Shown here one piece after another: positions 34,507 to 46,138 of a stretch of 64,000 bases of DNA. The stretch covers positions 62,001 to 126,000 of the forward strand of contig JAINUG010000228.1 of the NCBI GenBank assembly GCA_029706075.1, given 5' to 3'. The notes beneath the pieces are model-generated. The model searched no databases and had not been told where the DNA came from. It saw only the letters and a program-made list of their open reading frames with translations. The translations under genes and the position numbers were made by a program. Each line of letters opens with the position of its first letter. The stretch's first letter is position 1. This stretch comes from Aldrovandia affinis (taxonomy: Eukaryota > Chordata > Actinopteri > Notacanthiformes > Halosauridae).

Positions 34507-34690
34507 ATGCCTGGCACTACCGGCCTTCCAGTGGGTTCCACTTTACCTTCTGCCGCTGGTCTTGCTGTTGGCCACTTGTCAGCCACTGCCACTGGCCTTC
34601 CCAAGGGCTCCTTGGTGCCTGCTGCTGCCACTGGCCTTCCTGAGGGTTCCTTGTGGACTGCTGCTGCAGGCCTACCCTCACCTGCACTGC
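34507..34690. repeat. 39-bp imperfect tandem repeat
   Basis: Four or five diverged units of about 39 bp built on TGCCACTGGCCTTCC, TGAGGGTTCCTTG and a CTGCTGC run. A minus-strand frame through it encodes a periodic Gly/Arg/Pro peptide (KEPSGRPVAAAG, KEPLGRPVAVAD, VEPTGRPVVPG). This follows from the 13-codon period and is not evidence of a gene. Confidence 0.65.
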
Positions 34691-34883
34691 TGCCAGGGGC
34701 TGTCATGTCACCCTGTCCAGAAGGGGCCACCACACTGCCCTGTCATTCCACCAGCATGGCCTTGCTGGTGTGATGGGCATGGCCGGTCTTCAACCCTGGG
34801 GGCAGGGCCTTGTAGGACCCTGTTCCTCTTCCACCATCTGTGGCTTGATGCCTCTTACCCATGCTTGGAGCTGAGGGGGAGGG

Positions 34884-35256
34884 TATGTGTTGCCGGGAGG
34901 GGTGGAGGGAGAAGTAGAGAGGGCTGCTCCTCCTCTTTGGCTGCTGTCAGGTGCTATACCCTCCCAAAACTGGGAGCTTACAGGACAATGGAGAGCGGCG
35001 GCCTCACACACAGATCATTAATCAGCTCATGTGGTGCTTATTGCCTTCATTAGGCTTTCTATAAAAGCACAGCCTGCCATGCCTAGAGAAGTGTGTTTTG
35101 GGAGGGGGTTGGGACATTGTTGTTGCCCTCAAATAGACCTTGTTTTTGTGTTTTGTTTTATTTGTTTTACTTTTGTAAAAATAATAAACTGGCCAACTGG
35201 GACACTGTGTTTGGTTTGTTTTCCATCCACTCTGGCATGGTTGTCACCCTGCTACA
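34884..35256 (+). other. possible LTR or promoter-to-polyA segment
   Basis: In order: a G-rich start (TGTTGCCGGGAGGGGTGGAG), a TATAAAAG box at about 35051, an AATAAAC signal at about 35183, and an end at CACCCTGCTACA. The spacing from TATA box to polyadenylation signal to end resembles an LTR, but no target duplication was found. Tentative. Confidence 0.25.
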
Positions 35257-35279
35257 CTAATATAATTGTTGAATAATAA

Positions 35280-36644
35280 TAAACATTATTTGCATGAATG
35301 CTCAATGTGTACAACATGATAAAACAGGATCCATCTGACTGGGTGGTGTAACAGAAGTAGGGTAGTATGTACATGGTCCCTATCACAATGAATATGGAAA
35401 TAAATGAATGTGGAATGTTATATTTTGTTCAAATATAAACATTGTTAGATAGTTGGCTTTTTTCATTTGAGCCACGATTAGCTCTTCAATCACATGGCCA
35501 ACAGGAAGGTGACAAACAAATAATCATCTGGGTGTATCTTTTATTTAGAGTTCAAAGTTTAAAAAAAAAATAGTGATGTATATTATTATTAATGAATAAG
35601 TTGGACTGGATCTGATTTTTTTGTATTCCGTTTTTTTAATTCAGGGGGCGTGAGGGCCTTTTTTCAATTTTAGCACATGCCCTTCTAAAATTCTGCATGG
35701 CCCTGTACTCAGGGATGCTTTTTTTGCTTCATTCAGCCCGAATTTTAAGCCATTTTGTGACCCTAACAAATATTCTGATTATTTTGTGTACCTTCTGAAG
35801 GACACTGCAACTGTCAACCATGCACCCCCCCTCCCCCTCAGCTCTCCAATCCATGTTAGGAGGGTTCATTCCACTGATGAGCATGTTTGCTGAAAGGGAA
35901 AGTAAATTGGCACTTTGGATGAGAAGCGGCAATTCTTCAGAGTAATGTAAACAGTAATTGTAACTGTAATTCCAGTGTTCTGAGGCCAATTTCCAATGCA
36001 AAGTTATGCAATCACGGTTTCCAGAGATTGGTTAAGGGCTGTTATGGAAAAACAGGCACCGTGATTAATATGAGCCCGTGTTCAAGAGCAGCCACTCTGG
36101 AAAAGTGGCCCACGTCAAATATTTTTCCCTCCTTACTATGTGTTTGCCGAAGCGAGCCGCGATTCCCTCAGGAGAGAGCGAGCAAACATAGTGCTTCCTT
36201 ATTCCTTTTACAGCATTTGTTAATTTTAAAGTGCACATACTCCAGCATCCACAATGGATGGCAGATGCGTCTCCCCTAACCGAGGTAGTTTATCTTCAGG
36301 AGGGACAATGCCATTGGTTTTCATTTTACAGAAGGGCGCCATGAATCTCTGGGGAATACACATATACACACACACATGCCTGTTGCTGCTTTTACTAAAA
36401 CTGTCTAATCTTGTTAGGAAGAGCTTGGGGAGGGGAACGATGGGGTAATCCTTGAGCAAGAAACAAGTCCTTTTCATTATTTATTAAACCTTCACAGAGG
36501 ATATGTTAAGATCAACACCCATTACTCGGGATTGCATTAAACACCAGTAGTGAAGCAGAGGAACGGTGAGCATAGCACAGCCTGAGATGGTCTGTCAGGA
36601 TTTAGAAACCACATTTTGGTACATTTGAAATGGAACCTTTCATT
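35280..36644. other. no feature recognised
   Basis: AT-rich, low-repeat sequence. Short open frames (35729-36001 and 36226-36477 minus, 36028-36279 plus) have no recognisable motif and no splice support. Confidence 0.4.
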
Positions 36645-36647
36645 AAG

Positions 36648-36800
36648 TTATGGGGCAGTCTAGTAAAGTGGTTAGGCATCTGGGCTTGTAGCTTGTCGGA
36701 TTACAGATTCAATTCCCAGGTGGGGGACTGTTGTTGTATCCTCGAGTAAGGTACTTAACATGAATTGCTTCACAAAATATTCAGCAGTATGAATGGATAC
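36648..36800 (+). mobile_element. tRNA-derived SINE (V-SINE-like)
   Basis: The head resembles a tRNA: an A-box-like AGTAAAGTGGTTAGGCATCT and a B-box-like GATTCAATTCC spaced as in pol III promoters. The V-SINE-like body follows (ACTGTTGTTGTATCCTCGAG, GGTACTTAACATGAATTGCT). It is diverged and lacks a clear 3' tail. Identification is from familiarity with fish SINE sequence. Confidence 0.7.
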
Positions 36801-39800
36801 TATGTAAAAATATGTAAGGAATACACCACAACAAGTCGTGCGTTTTCAAGACAAATGCATTTCTGGGGTGGGAACGGTGCTCCACTTTCAGCCTCGTGCT
36901 GCGTCACCACCCCAGGCTGGCGTATGTTGTGGATTTTAATGTCCTGCCATCTTCTGCCTTTGCCTCAGGATCATACTGTATGTGTGATGCAGGAAACTCC
37001 CAGTGAGTTGATTTATAATGCTTTTTTATTATTTTAAAACCTGTTTATTCCGTTTTTTTGCTGAAGACAACATTCAGGTGGTTATCTGAGGAAAATAAAT
37101 AAAACCCAGGTAGTATTATATTGGGCATAGCCAGTAATATGTGATACTGTTTTAACGGGACGTTAGCTTGGACTGTGCTTGGTATGGTACAGAATGTTTC
37201 CTAAAACACTTTCCCTCACTCGATTCTAGAGACTGTGGCCTGCATCCAAACTAATCTGACTTCTGTATAAAACATAGGTTATTAAGATATTTTGTGAACT
37301 GTGATGGGGCGGGTTCCATGATTTGTGTAACTTCACGGTCCTGAGAGCCCAGCAGGCGGTACCGTGGTGCCTTAGCACTGAGAGGTGCAAGGTGCATCCT
37401 GACCCATCTCGGTGCTCCCCTCTGCCGTGTCTGTGGCTCACAGTGACATGGCCCAGATCTATCTCCGCCCCCACTCTCAGCTCTCACAGAGCCCTCTGCG
37501 GCAATAAGCAGCTGAATGAAAAACTTTTTCTTCCCTGTCTTACTCTGCCTCCTCCCAATCTAGAGGCCCCCAGACTGATTGATGATGGGGCCTTAAGGAG
37601 CCGGGAGGAGGGGGATAAATAAAGGAGGCACTGGGGGTATCCAGTCCACAGGAATGATTCTTGCTGATGGTGATCAAGGCTCTGTCACAGGGTGCTCCAC
37701 AGTGGGTCGCGCTTAATTCAGTGAACATCAATATTGGGCCAGGAGCAGCCAGAGATGTGCAATGCTGCCCATGGACTCTTCTTAACTCTTCTTAATTAAC
37801 CAGTGCTCCTGGCTTCAGGCTGGCTCACAGTATTTGCTTACCCACTCCCAGACCTTTGCTTTCTGGTAACAATGCACAGTCTTCACAGGTGTTTAAAATA
37901 TTCCGTCGCCATGGATCATGGATCTTCTCTTGGAACTGCTTCTTTGTTCTACCTGGTGCATCAACACTCTCAATGTTTCAGCTTAAAACAATCATCATGC
38001 AGCATCAATTACTTTTTTTTCTTTACTTACCTTATTACGACTTAAATTATGCGTACTCAGGAAGATTATCTTTATTTCAGTTAGGGAACTATGAGTCATT
38101 TTGAATTGTGTTGTTTCCTCCACACGTCTTTCCAATAACATTTTTTGTTGCTTTAATCATCAGGAATGAGCGCTGAACTTTTAAATAATGCAAATTGTAG
38201 TTCTCATTCAGGGTGAAATGCATAACTGTGTGATTGCTGTGGCCGAGCCTTATTTAACCTTCTTTTGTCAGCCACCACAAAGTGAGATACAAATATTTGA
38301 ATCGCTGAAAAGGTTGCAGAAACTTAATGTGGCCGGCTTCTTATTATTTTCATTTGGCCCATCCTTCATTTTTGTGGTAATTATCCTTGATACATTATTT
38401 GTAGTTAATAGCAAGTCTGTGATACGTTTCATTATGTTATCTGCGTAACAGATGGCCTTGTCTGGGCTGCTATGGTTATCACCTTCACCTTTGGACAGCA
38501 AGCCAGGGTCTTTAAGTCTGTGCCACACTTGGCTCCATATTTGCTGAAACCCACATTTTCCTATGTAAACAGAAAATATAGTCCTCATCATCTTCTAGAT
38601 CACTGCCATTCTTCCTAAGGTGGCAACAAGTGGTGTTGGTGACCAAGAGGCCTTCATAAAATGATTCTTATGCATGCTGGGGTTATTATGTTCCTCCCAC
38701 AATGACCCCAGATTGGGCCTGAATTTAAGCGGCTTTTCAAATACATGGCATGGTGGCATTGTTTTTATAATAAACTGGTCAATATAAGCACTTGAGGAAA
38801 ATCTTTCCATTCACCACTAAGGTCAAAAACGTCTCTTGGTTTAGAGTCATGTGTATTTATATGAATATACATTGTGCTTATATATAAAAAAGGCTTTGGA
38901 TGATGACTTGGGTCAGCTAAAAGCTGATGTTAGCTAGCTAAAACTCTTTTTAAATGAGAAACTGAAAGCACAGCATGGCATCTCCTCAAAGCATTATGTC
39001 CATTTCCTCATAATAGGACATCACTGCATAGTAGGAGAAATGCATTTTACACCTACCTTGTACTACAGACTTGAGAAGCAAGCGACCTTCAATTGTGCAC
39101 CAAGGATTCTATTAACACCTAATGATAAAATGGCCTGAGTACACAACATAGATTTATTCATTAAAGATTGACACATGTCAAGCAGGAAGTGTTTTTCCAT
39201 TAGTGCTGTAATGGGCCTTTCAGACATTGACTAATTTACCACGTCAATGGAATTTTCTCACTAAGGTAGATATCCTTTTGTGATAAATTACTCTTGACTC
39301 TCCTCTAAAACTACTCTGAAAGATTCCTCCAGAGTGTGGAATCTTGTTTTGATTTTAAAAAAGCAAAAAAAGCTTTCTTTTATCTTGTGAAAAGGACAAT
39401 TTCTGCCAGCCAGCCACACATAGCTCTGGTGAACAGTCTTAGAAAGGGTAAAAAAAAAAGGCCTATGGGCTTAGAACAAAGGATAAAAAGCAGGTTCAGA
39501 ACATCTGCACTGTTTAACACTGTTTTGTTTTTACAAGTACACAGAAATATACATAGTTTCTTCTCATCCCTGCATTGGAGTGTTGCTTAATTTGGCACCA
39601 AGGATATGGTGACATCCACCTCAGGACAAAAGAGGTTCATGGTTTTAGAAGATAATAAATTACTCACCACAGTTATTGCTTCTGAGAGTCAATGATATAG
39701 GCTTACTAGTGTGCTAAATTATGCAAAGTCACTCACTGAAGTAATTGTTCAAGTTTACTTTTAAATGGCTTTTATGAAAAGTGATTTGGATTTAATTTTC

Positions 39801-40430
39801 CCCCTGCCTCGCATAAATATGCTTTTATACATTTCCTTAAACTCTGTTGCATTTGCCTGTAATCTTTCAAATATAAATGATTGAAATTGTAAAAATTCAG
39901 TGTGGCATCCATCCCTTAAGTGGCTCTCTGGGTGTGTTTGGGGATGGGGTGGGCTTAGGAGTAAAATGTAATTTACACCGAATACACTGGAACCTGAAGA
40001 ATTTAAGCACTAAAATGGCATTACCACGGATGTCACCTTTAATGGGAATATAAACGCTGTTGAAACCTTTCTGGTAGTCTAGAGCAAATTGAATTATGCT
40101 CACCACCTGCTTCTCTAAGAAGAGGCAGAGAAAAGGGAAGAACCAAGGGAAAGACTAGACTTCTCAGGAAAGCAGAGGTGCAGCTCTGTACATCGTGCAC
40201 CATTAGTGTGTTAAAATCTAATTTCTGCTTGATGTTTCATAAAAGTGGCACATTACATTAATCTGCAAGGCTACACATCACCTCTAATGAAGCTTTCCAT
40301 GAATTCCATTAATTAAATGTAGGACTGAAGACAATGTCTCTGCCCTTTAGTTATAAAAGAGAAACCGCTTCATGCTCGGCCACCAATGGAGTGGAAATAG
40401 AAGCCTCTTTCACAGTGCTAGCCAAGTCTG
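36801..40430. other. repeat-poor stretch without recognised gene
   Basis: 3.6 kb with no transposon motif, tandem repeat or credible coding frame longer than about 107 codons. AT-rich, with several TAATTA-like cores. It looks like host intergenic or intronic DNA and is the largest such block in the window. Confidence 0.45.
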
Positions 40431-40437
40431 GTGCATA

Positions 40438-40650
40438 GGGGCCTTGGGTGGTGTAGCGGTAAAGGCATTAGTCCGGAATGCAGGAATGCAAACTGCAGCC
40501 GCGAAACGTGTCCCTGTAAGGGAAAAACTGTCTTGACTTCAAGGACAAGTAGGGGGCTTGTGGGGGAGGGTACATTTAAGGAAATAGAGGGTGTAATTGG
40601 CTACCAAATTGAGAGAAAAACTGGGAAAAACATTTTAAAATAAAGAAAAG
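40438..40650 (+). mobile_element. tRNA-derived SINE remnant
   Basis: GGCCTTGGGTGGTGTAGCGG and TAAAGGCATTAG form a tRNA-like head with a pol III A box. The end (GTAATTGGCTACCAAATTGAG followed by an A-rich tail) matches the usual 3' end of a widespread fish tRNA-SINE. The B box and centre are degraded. Recognition is from sequence familiarity. Confidence 0.55.
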
Positions 40651-40960
40651 AAAAGACAAAATTATTTAGTGTGTCAAGGGAGACAGTGTCGGCATACAGT
40701 ACTGTGCAAAGGTTTTAGGCAGGTGTGAAGAAATGCTGTAAAGTAAGAATGCTTTCAAAAATATAAATTGTAATTATTTATTTTTATCAACTTACAAAAT
40801 ACAAAGTGAGCAAACAAAAGAAAAATCTAAATCAAATCAATATTTGGTGTGACTACCCTTTGCCTTCAAACCAGCATCAATTCTTATAGGTACACTTGCA
40901 CAAAGTCAGGCTGTCGTTGGCTGCTTTACTTACGTTACATACACAACATTGGCGACGAGG

Positions 40961-43175
40961 ATGGCTCTACTCGGACTTTCACCACCTCCTGCATTTTTAC
41001 AGACTCCGGGTGAGCCCATAATGCCTTTTAATTCATGGCTCCGCATGTTTGATAACTACATACTGGCCATTACAGACGAGGAGACCGAGATTGCCGAAAA
41101 GAGGAAACGTGCTCTCCTCAAAAATTGCATGGGAACCGAGGCTCAGCGAATATTTTACAATCTTACTATTGCTGATGATTCATATGCCACTGCACTTAAG
41201 CCATTGGAGGATTTTTTTGTGCCTAAAGTGAACGTTGTAGCCGAGAGGAATACATTTAGCCAGCGTACACAGAGGCCCGGCTGCACTGTGCAAGCTCCTT
41301 GCTAACTGTGATTTTGGATTGCTTGCTGACGACATGATCAGGGATCAGCTTGTTGAGAAAACGACTACTGCTCGCATACGGGAACGGTTGCTTTTGGAAA
41401 CGGACCTTACTCTGCAGAAAGCTATGGTTATTGCGGGTCAAATTGAATCTGCAGTAGCTGAAGCTAAAGACATGACAAGCGGGACTGAATCTGTTGTTAA
41501 TGTCATACACACAACATCTTCCCGTGGCGGTGGGAGATACCGCAAACCGAAACCAAAACCTAACTACGATCAACGTGAAAGGAGGCACACAGACGCAGAG
41601 ACTGCACAAACAGCCCAGGGTAAGACATGCTACCGCTGTGGCTCTGCAACACATCTGGCAAATTACTCCAAATGCCCAGCTAAGACAGCTCAGTGTAGAC
41701 AGTGTGGTAAAAGTGGGCATTTTGCCAAAGTTTGTCGTGGTGCGTCCACATGCAATGTTAAAGAAGTGACTGTACCAGATGTAACAGTCTTACATATGAT
41801 CAATGTTATTGCAACTGTGCAACAGAGAAAGAATCTCGCATGCAATGTTTTACTGCATGCTGCTGGAAGTCAAAATGTGCAGACTGACCTGGTTGTGGAC
41901 ACCGGATCAGCAGTCTCCATTCTCCCTGAATGCATCTACAATGAACATTTTACAAATGTACCCCTTTCAAAGCCAAAAGTGCGTTTGGTGACTTACCTGC
42001 AGGAAGATATCCCAGTGTTAGGATGCCTTGCCCTAACTGTCACACATGACAAGCATGTCACACAGACTGACTTCTACATTGTGCCATCTGGAACACCCCT
42101 GCTTGGAATGGATCTCTTCACTGCACTCCAGTTGGAGATCAGAAATGGTCACATCGTGTCTACTGTAATGCAAAGTGAGTCTGTACATCAGAATGCAGTG
42201 GACAATGTGAATGCAACTGAAACTTTGGGTGTGGCTGATGGTTTTGTGCATAAGGTCAAGCTCCGGCCTGAGGTGCTACCAACTCAACAAAAGCTGCGCC
42301 GCTTGCCTTTCGCTGTTCGAGATACTGTCTCTCAGGAATTTAAGAGACTTGAAGCAGAGGGCATCATTGAGAGGGTAGACTCATCACCATGGGTGTCACC
42401 CATAGTGGTGGTACAGAAGTGGATGGGAGGAATAAGACTTTGTGTGGATCTGCGTGAGCCGAACAAGGCTGTGGTGATCGACAGTCACCCCCTACCACAC
42501 ATAGAAGAAGTCTTTACAGAGCTCAGGGGAGCTAAGACGTTCTCCACTATCGACCTACAGAACACCTACCACCAAGTGTCATTGCACCATGACAGCAGGG
42601 ACCTCACTGCGTTCATAACTCACAAGGGCCTGTTCCGTTTCATGAGGGTTCCGTATGGTCTTGCATCTGCACCTAGTGCATTCCAGAAGATGATGTCACA
42701 GACACTGGCTGGACAGGAAGGTATCCAGTGCTACCTGGATGACATTATTGTCTATGGTGCAAACCAAGGACCTGAGACAGCTGGTCCAACAGAAACAAGA
42801 AGAGTCCAAAGAGTACACAGACAGACGCCATGGTGCAAAACCTTCTACATTCCAATGTGGAACCTTTGTGCACATCAGAAATCCTGGAATAGTCAAGAAA
42901 GGGCATTCCAAGTAGCCAGCCCTACCAGATTGTTGCTCAGAGAGGACCTGCAACCTACCAGCTCTCAGATGGGAAGCTGTGGAACGCCATACACCTGGCT
43001 CCTGCTGCACCTGTCACAACGAACACACCTACTACAGCACCGCCAGAGGATGCCAAATCTCCCTGCTCGAGCACTGCCAGCCCGAGTCCTCACTCCTCCA
43101 TCGGCGAGGGTACAGAGAGAGGGTAGAGTGCGCAAGGCCCCTGTGTGGTCTAGGTCTAAGGACTATGTCGCTTAA
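40961..43175 (+). pseudogene. gypsy gag-protease-RT with fused out-of-frame tail
   Basis: Gag starts at ATG 40961 (MALLGLSPPPAFLQTPGEP) and shifts frame near 41275. The second frame (41319-43175) continues gag, with two zinc knuckles (CYRCGSATHLANYSKCP at about 41630; CRQCGKSGHFAKVC at about 41697), an aspartic protease (VVDTGSAVSIL, about 41897) and reverse transcriptase (RLCVDLREPNKAV, YGLASAPSAFQKMM, YLDD at 42732-42743). After about 42763 a deletion joins RT to what appears to be the integrase C-terminus in the wrong frame. The last 130 or so residues are therefore nonsense-frame sequence that stays open by chance. The copy cannot be autonomous. Family assignment follows from gypsy motif order. 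Confidence 0.85.
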
Positions 43176-43485
43176 AAATAATAATAATAATAATAATAAT
43201 TTTTAAAAAGAGAGAGAAAAAGAGATGACATAGTGACTGAAATGTGCAAATGTTTTCAAACTGCTAATGTTTTACAGGTATAGCAATATTGCTTGTTCAT
43301 CTTATATGCGTTTATTTCATAATATGCATTTGTTCATTTCATTCTGAAAATGATTGTTGATTGAAATACTTTATAACCAACTGTGATTTGAAAAGATAGT
43401 TGATTGGAATAATGAATATTGTGATGTGACAGATATAGATACTAATAGTCATTTAGCCAAACGATTGTTGATTGATTGTTACATT

Positions 43486-43560
43486 ACATTACATTACAGG
43501 CATTTGGCAGACGCTCTTATCCAGAGTGACGTACAACAAAGTGTACATCATTAAGTTACA
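43486..43560 (-). repeat. L2/SINE-type tail module in gypsy 3' region
   Basis: ATTACATTACATTACAGGCA, then TTTGGCAGACGCTCTTATCC and AGAGTGACGTACA: the minus-strand form of the fish L2/SINE 3' tail also seen at 11180-11235. It lies between the gypsy ORF and its 3' LTR and is present in the duplicate at 59995-60069. Confidence 0.65.
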
Positions 43561-43603
43561 TTCCAGATATGTAGGTATTTACCTTTTCCTAAAAAAGAGG
43601 ATA

Positions 43604-43793
43604 TGTGGTATATTGCTATCCTAGACATACACACCAGTAGGTGTCACTATTTTTCTATATTCGACTTACCTGCTATGCACCTAGATACAGGAGAGGAAGT
43701 ACGGTTAGTGGTTGAGTTGATGCAGACTTGAGTATTAAAAACCTGTTGAGCATTACCGTCGTTGGCTGCTTTACTTACGTTGCATACACAACA
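43604..43793 (+). repeat. 3' LTR of mag-like gypsy element
   Basis: About 190 bp from TGTGGTATATTGCTATCC to TTGCATACACAACA. The end matches 40914-40949 with one or two differences, and Tc1 transposase sequence resumes immediately after. No AATAAA is obvious; ATTAAA at 43733-43738 may serve as the signal. Confidence 0.75.
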
Positions 43794-44765
43794 ATACTGC
43801 ATCAGCAAGGTCTCTCCCAGGCAAAGATTTCAAAGCAGACTGGGGTTTCAAGATGTGCTGTTCAAGCTCTGTTGAAGAAACGGGCAACGTTGAGGACCGT
43901 AGATGCAGTGGTCGGCCAAGGAAACTTAATGCAGCAGATGAAAGACACATCATGCTTACTTCCCTTCAAAATCGGAAGATGTCCAGCAGTGCCATCAGCT
44001 CAGAACTGGCAGAAACCAGTTGGACCCAGGTACACCCATCTACTGTCCGGAGAAGCCTGGCCAGAAGTGGTCTTCATGGAAGAATTGTGGCCAAAAAGCC
44101 ATACCTCCGACGTGGAAACAAGGCTAAGCGACTCAACTATGCACGAAAACATAGGAAATGGGGTGCAGAAAAATGGCAGCAGGTGCTCTGGATTGATGAG
44201 TGAAAATATTTGGCTGTAGCAGAAGGCAGTTTGTTCACCGAAGGGCTGGAGAGCGGTACAATATTGAGTGTCTGCAGGCAACAGTGAAGCATGGTGGAGG
44301 TTCCTTGCCAGTTTGGGGCTGCATTTCTGCAAATGGAGTTGGGGATTTGGTCACGATTAATGGTGTCCTCAATGCTGAGAAATACAGGCAGATATTTATC
44401 CATCATGCAATACCATCAGGGAGGCGTCTGATTGGCCCCAAATTTATTCTGCAGCAGGACAATGACCCCAAACATACAGCCAATGTCATTAAGAACTATC
44501 TTCAGTGTAAAGAAGAACAAGGAGTCCTGGAAGTGATGGTTTGGCCCCCATAGAGCCCTGATCTCAACATCATCGAGTCTGTCTGGGATTACATGAAGAG
44601 ACAGAAGGATTTTAGGCAGCCTACATCCACAGAAGATCTGTGGTTAGTTCTCCAAGATGTTTGGAACAACCTACCTGCTGAATTCCTTCAAAAACTGTGT
44701 GCAAGTGTACCTAGAATAATTGATGCTGTTTTGAAGGCAAAGGGTGGTCACACCAAATATTGATT
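43794..44765 (+). pseudogene. Tc1 transposase, copy 1, broken
   Basis: Starts abruptly after the gypsy LTR with ILHQQGLSQAKISKQTGVSR (helix-turn-helix). A shift follows near 43875, then ETGNVEDRRCSGRPRKLNAA and KPYLRRGNKAKRLNYARKHR up to the first catalytic block VLWIDE. A TGA at 44201-44203 with a small deletion ends that frame. The next frame contains IFGCSRRQFVHRRAGERYN, WGCISANGVGD and the second catalytic block FILQQDNDPKHTA, and ends at a TAG (44551-44553) directly before SPDLNIIESVWDYM, the third acidic block. All lesions are shared with the copy at 60303-61274, so they predate the duplication. Confidence 0.9.
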
Positions 44766-44905
44766 TGATTTAGATTTATCTTCTGTTCATTCACTTTGCA
44801 TTTTGTTAATTGATAAAAATAAAATATTAACACTTCTATTTTTGAAGGCATTCTTACTTTACAGCATTTTTTCACACCTGCCTAAAACTTTTGCACAGTA
44901 CTGTA

Positions 44906-45240
44906 CACCAAAGAAGGAAAGAGGAACAGTGATTGCAAGGCGAAGCTCACCCTCAGGGATATACAGGATGGTTGCTAAAAACCACAAAACAACAGGCTCA
45001 AAAATGACCACAAAAATGACCTGGTGTAATGCTCACAAAACCTTCTGAGCAGTGGAAGAAAGTAATATGATCTGATGAGTTGTCTTTTACTATTTTTCCT
45101 ACATCTGGATGGGTTTACGTTTGAAGAAAGCCAGAGTCACACAGGAGAAACATGAAAGTGTGTCCCATGGAAAAGGGAGACATGACTATTGCTGGGAAGC
45201 TGTGAGGGACAGGCAGCTTGTTCCATCCATTGGTTGAGCC
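44906..45240 (+). pseudogene. older Tc1-like transposase fragment
   Basis: Broken frames include a block around 45056-45120 (EQWKKVI-type, then SDELSFTIFPTSGWVYV), which resembles the first catalytic Asp region of another Tc1-like family. It follows directly on the TA duplication of the 40697-44903 transposon, so that transposon probably inserted into it. The same fragment is repeated at 61415-61631. Confidence 0.5.
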
Positions 45241-45477
45241 CCACGCCGTGCCATGAACAAGGTCGTGAGTCAGACAAACTGTCAAAACGAGCAAACATGC
45301 ATCTCATCTCTGGCTTTTATCAGGCCCTCTGCTTGTCCACGGGCCAGTCTTTCTAAAGTTGAGTTTTGGATTGATAACCATTGGCTATAAGATCATTTCA
45401 ACATTATGTATCATTTCATTTCATTTCAACATTATGTATCATATGCTATGCATGTGTAGGGAAATTTGATAAGACAT

Positions 45478-46134
45478 TGTGGTGTCCCCAGGGGTTGGGC
45501 GACACTCACAGACCTTGCAGAGGGCGTAGGCAAGTTTAAGAACCAGGAGGAGGCAGTATTCAAAAACAAAATGATAATTTATTAAACTATTACTTGACAA
45601 CACAAAACAAAGGGTGGGGTCTTCAGGGGAATACAAAAACATAAAGTCCACAATCCTAGCTCGTTGTCAATGTCCGTTCCAATTCCAAATCCAGTTCCAA
45701 GTCCGCAATCCAGTCCGTAGTCAAAATCCAAAGCAATCCAATACACACACAAACACACACTCCAACACTCTCTCCAAATCTTGGCTGGTCAAACGACTTC
45801 ACAGGTATTTCACTCTCTTCAAACAAACACAGTAACTCCTTCCCACTCATGTTCCTACTCCTCTCTCCAAATACTGGCTGGTCAATCGACTTCACAGTTT
45901 CTTACTCTCCAAACTCACACAGCAACTCCCACTCACGTTCCTACTCCTTTCCAAGAACAATGGGATTCAGCCCTTTAAATAGGCCTCCAAAATGGCTTTC
46001 AGCTGGTCGTTTGTCCAATTGCCGTGACTTTGCTCAGGTGTGACTGTGGCCTGCTGGGAAATGTAGTGTTTCCTGGCGCCCATGTGTTGTAGGCCAGGCA
46101 GCCATTTCCTAGTGCAGCCCATCGGGCTGCCACA
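45478..46134 (-). mobile_element. solo LTR, gypsy-type, minus strand
   Basis: 657 bp from TGTGGTGTCCCCAGG to GGGCTGCCACA (plus-strand reading), with a perfect ACAT duplication on each side (45474-45477 and 46135-46138). In minus orientation it aligns throughout with the LTR at 61632-62268 (TGTGGCAGCCC start, CCTATTTAAAGG TATA-like region, GTCGCCCAACCCCTGGGGAC near the end). No internal sequence is attached, so it arose by LTR-LTR recombination. Confidence 0.85.
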
Positions 46135-46138
46135 ACAT

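Larger units (their letters stand above)
40914..43793 (+). mobile_element. internally deleted mag-like Ty3/gypsy element
   Basis: Only the last 36 bp of the 5' LTR remain (40914-40949, GTCGTTGGCTGCTTTACTTA). They repeat the end of the 3' LTR (43604-43793), which gives the element its identity. Immediately downstream, TTGGCGACGAGG (40949-40960) is the expected primer-binding region and leads directly into gag. The interior encodes gag, protease and part of reverse transcriptase; RNase H and most of integrase are deleted. The element lies inside Tc1 transposase sequence. Confidence 0.8.
40697..44903 (+). mobile_element. Tc1 transposon interrupted by a gypsy element
   Basis: Left inverted repeat starts at 40697 (CAGTACTGTGCAAAGGTTTT, with GGCAGGTGTGAAGAAATGC further in). 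The right end is its near-perfect complement (AAAACTTTTGCACAGTACTG, ending 44903). TA duplications flank it at 40695-40696 and 44904-44905. The left 215 bp of Tc1 then meets a gypsy element (40914-43793), after which the transposase resumes at 43794. About 200 bp of Tc1 leader and nearly all of the gypsy 5' LTR are missing at the left junction, so a deletion occurred there after insertion. Confidence 0.9.

Noticed and set aside
34392..34733. Minus-strand Gly/Pro/Arg-rich frame of 113 codons as a secreted or structural protein
   Set aside because: Its periodicity equals the 39-bp tandem repeat, there is no signal peptide or splice support, and the plus strand is also open.
36648..36720. A genuine tRNA gene
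   Set aside because: A- and B-box-like sequences are present but the acceptor and anticodon stems do not pair, and a SINE body follows.
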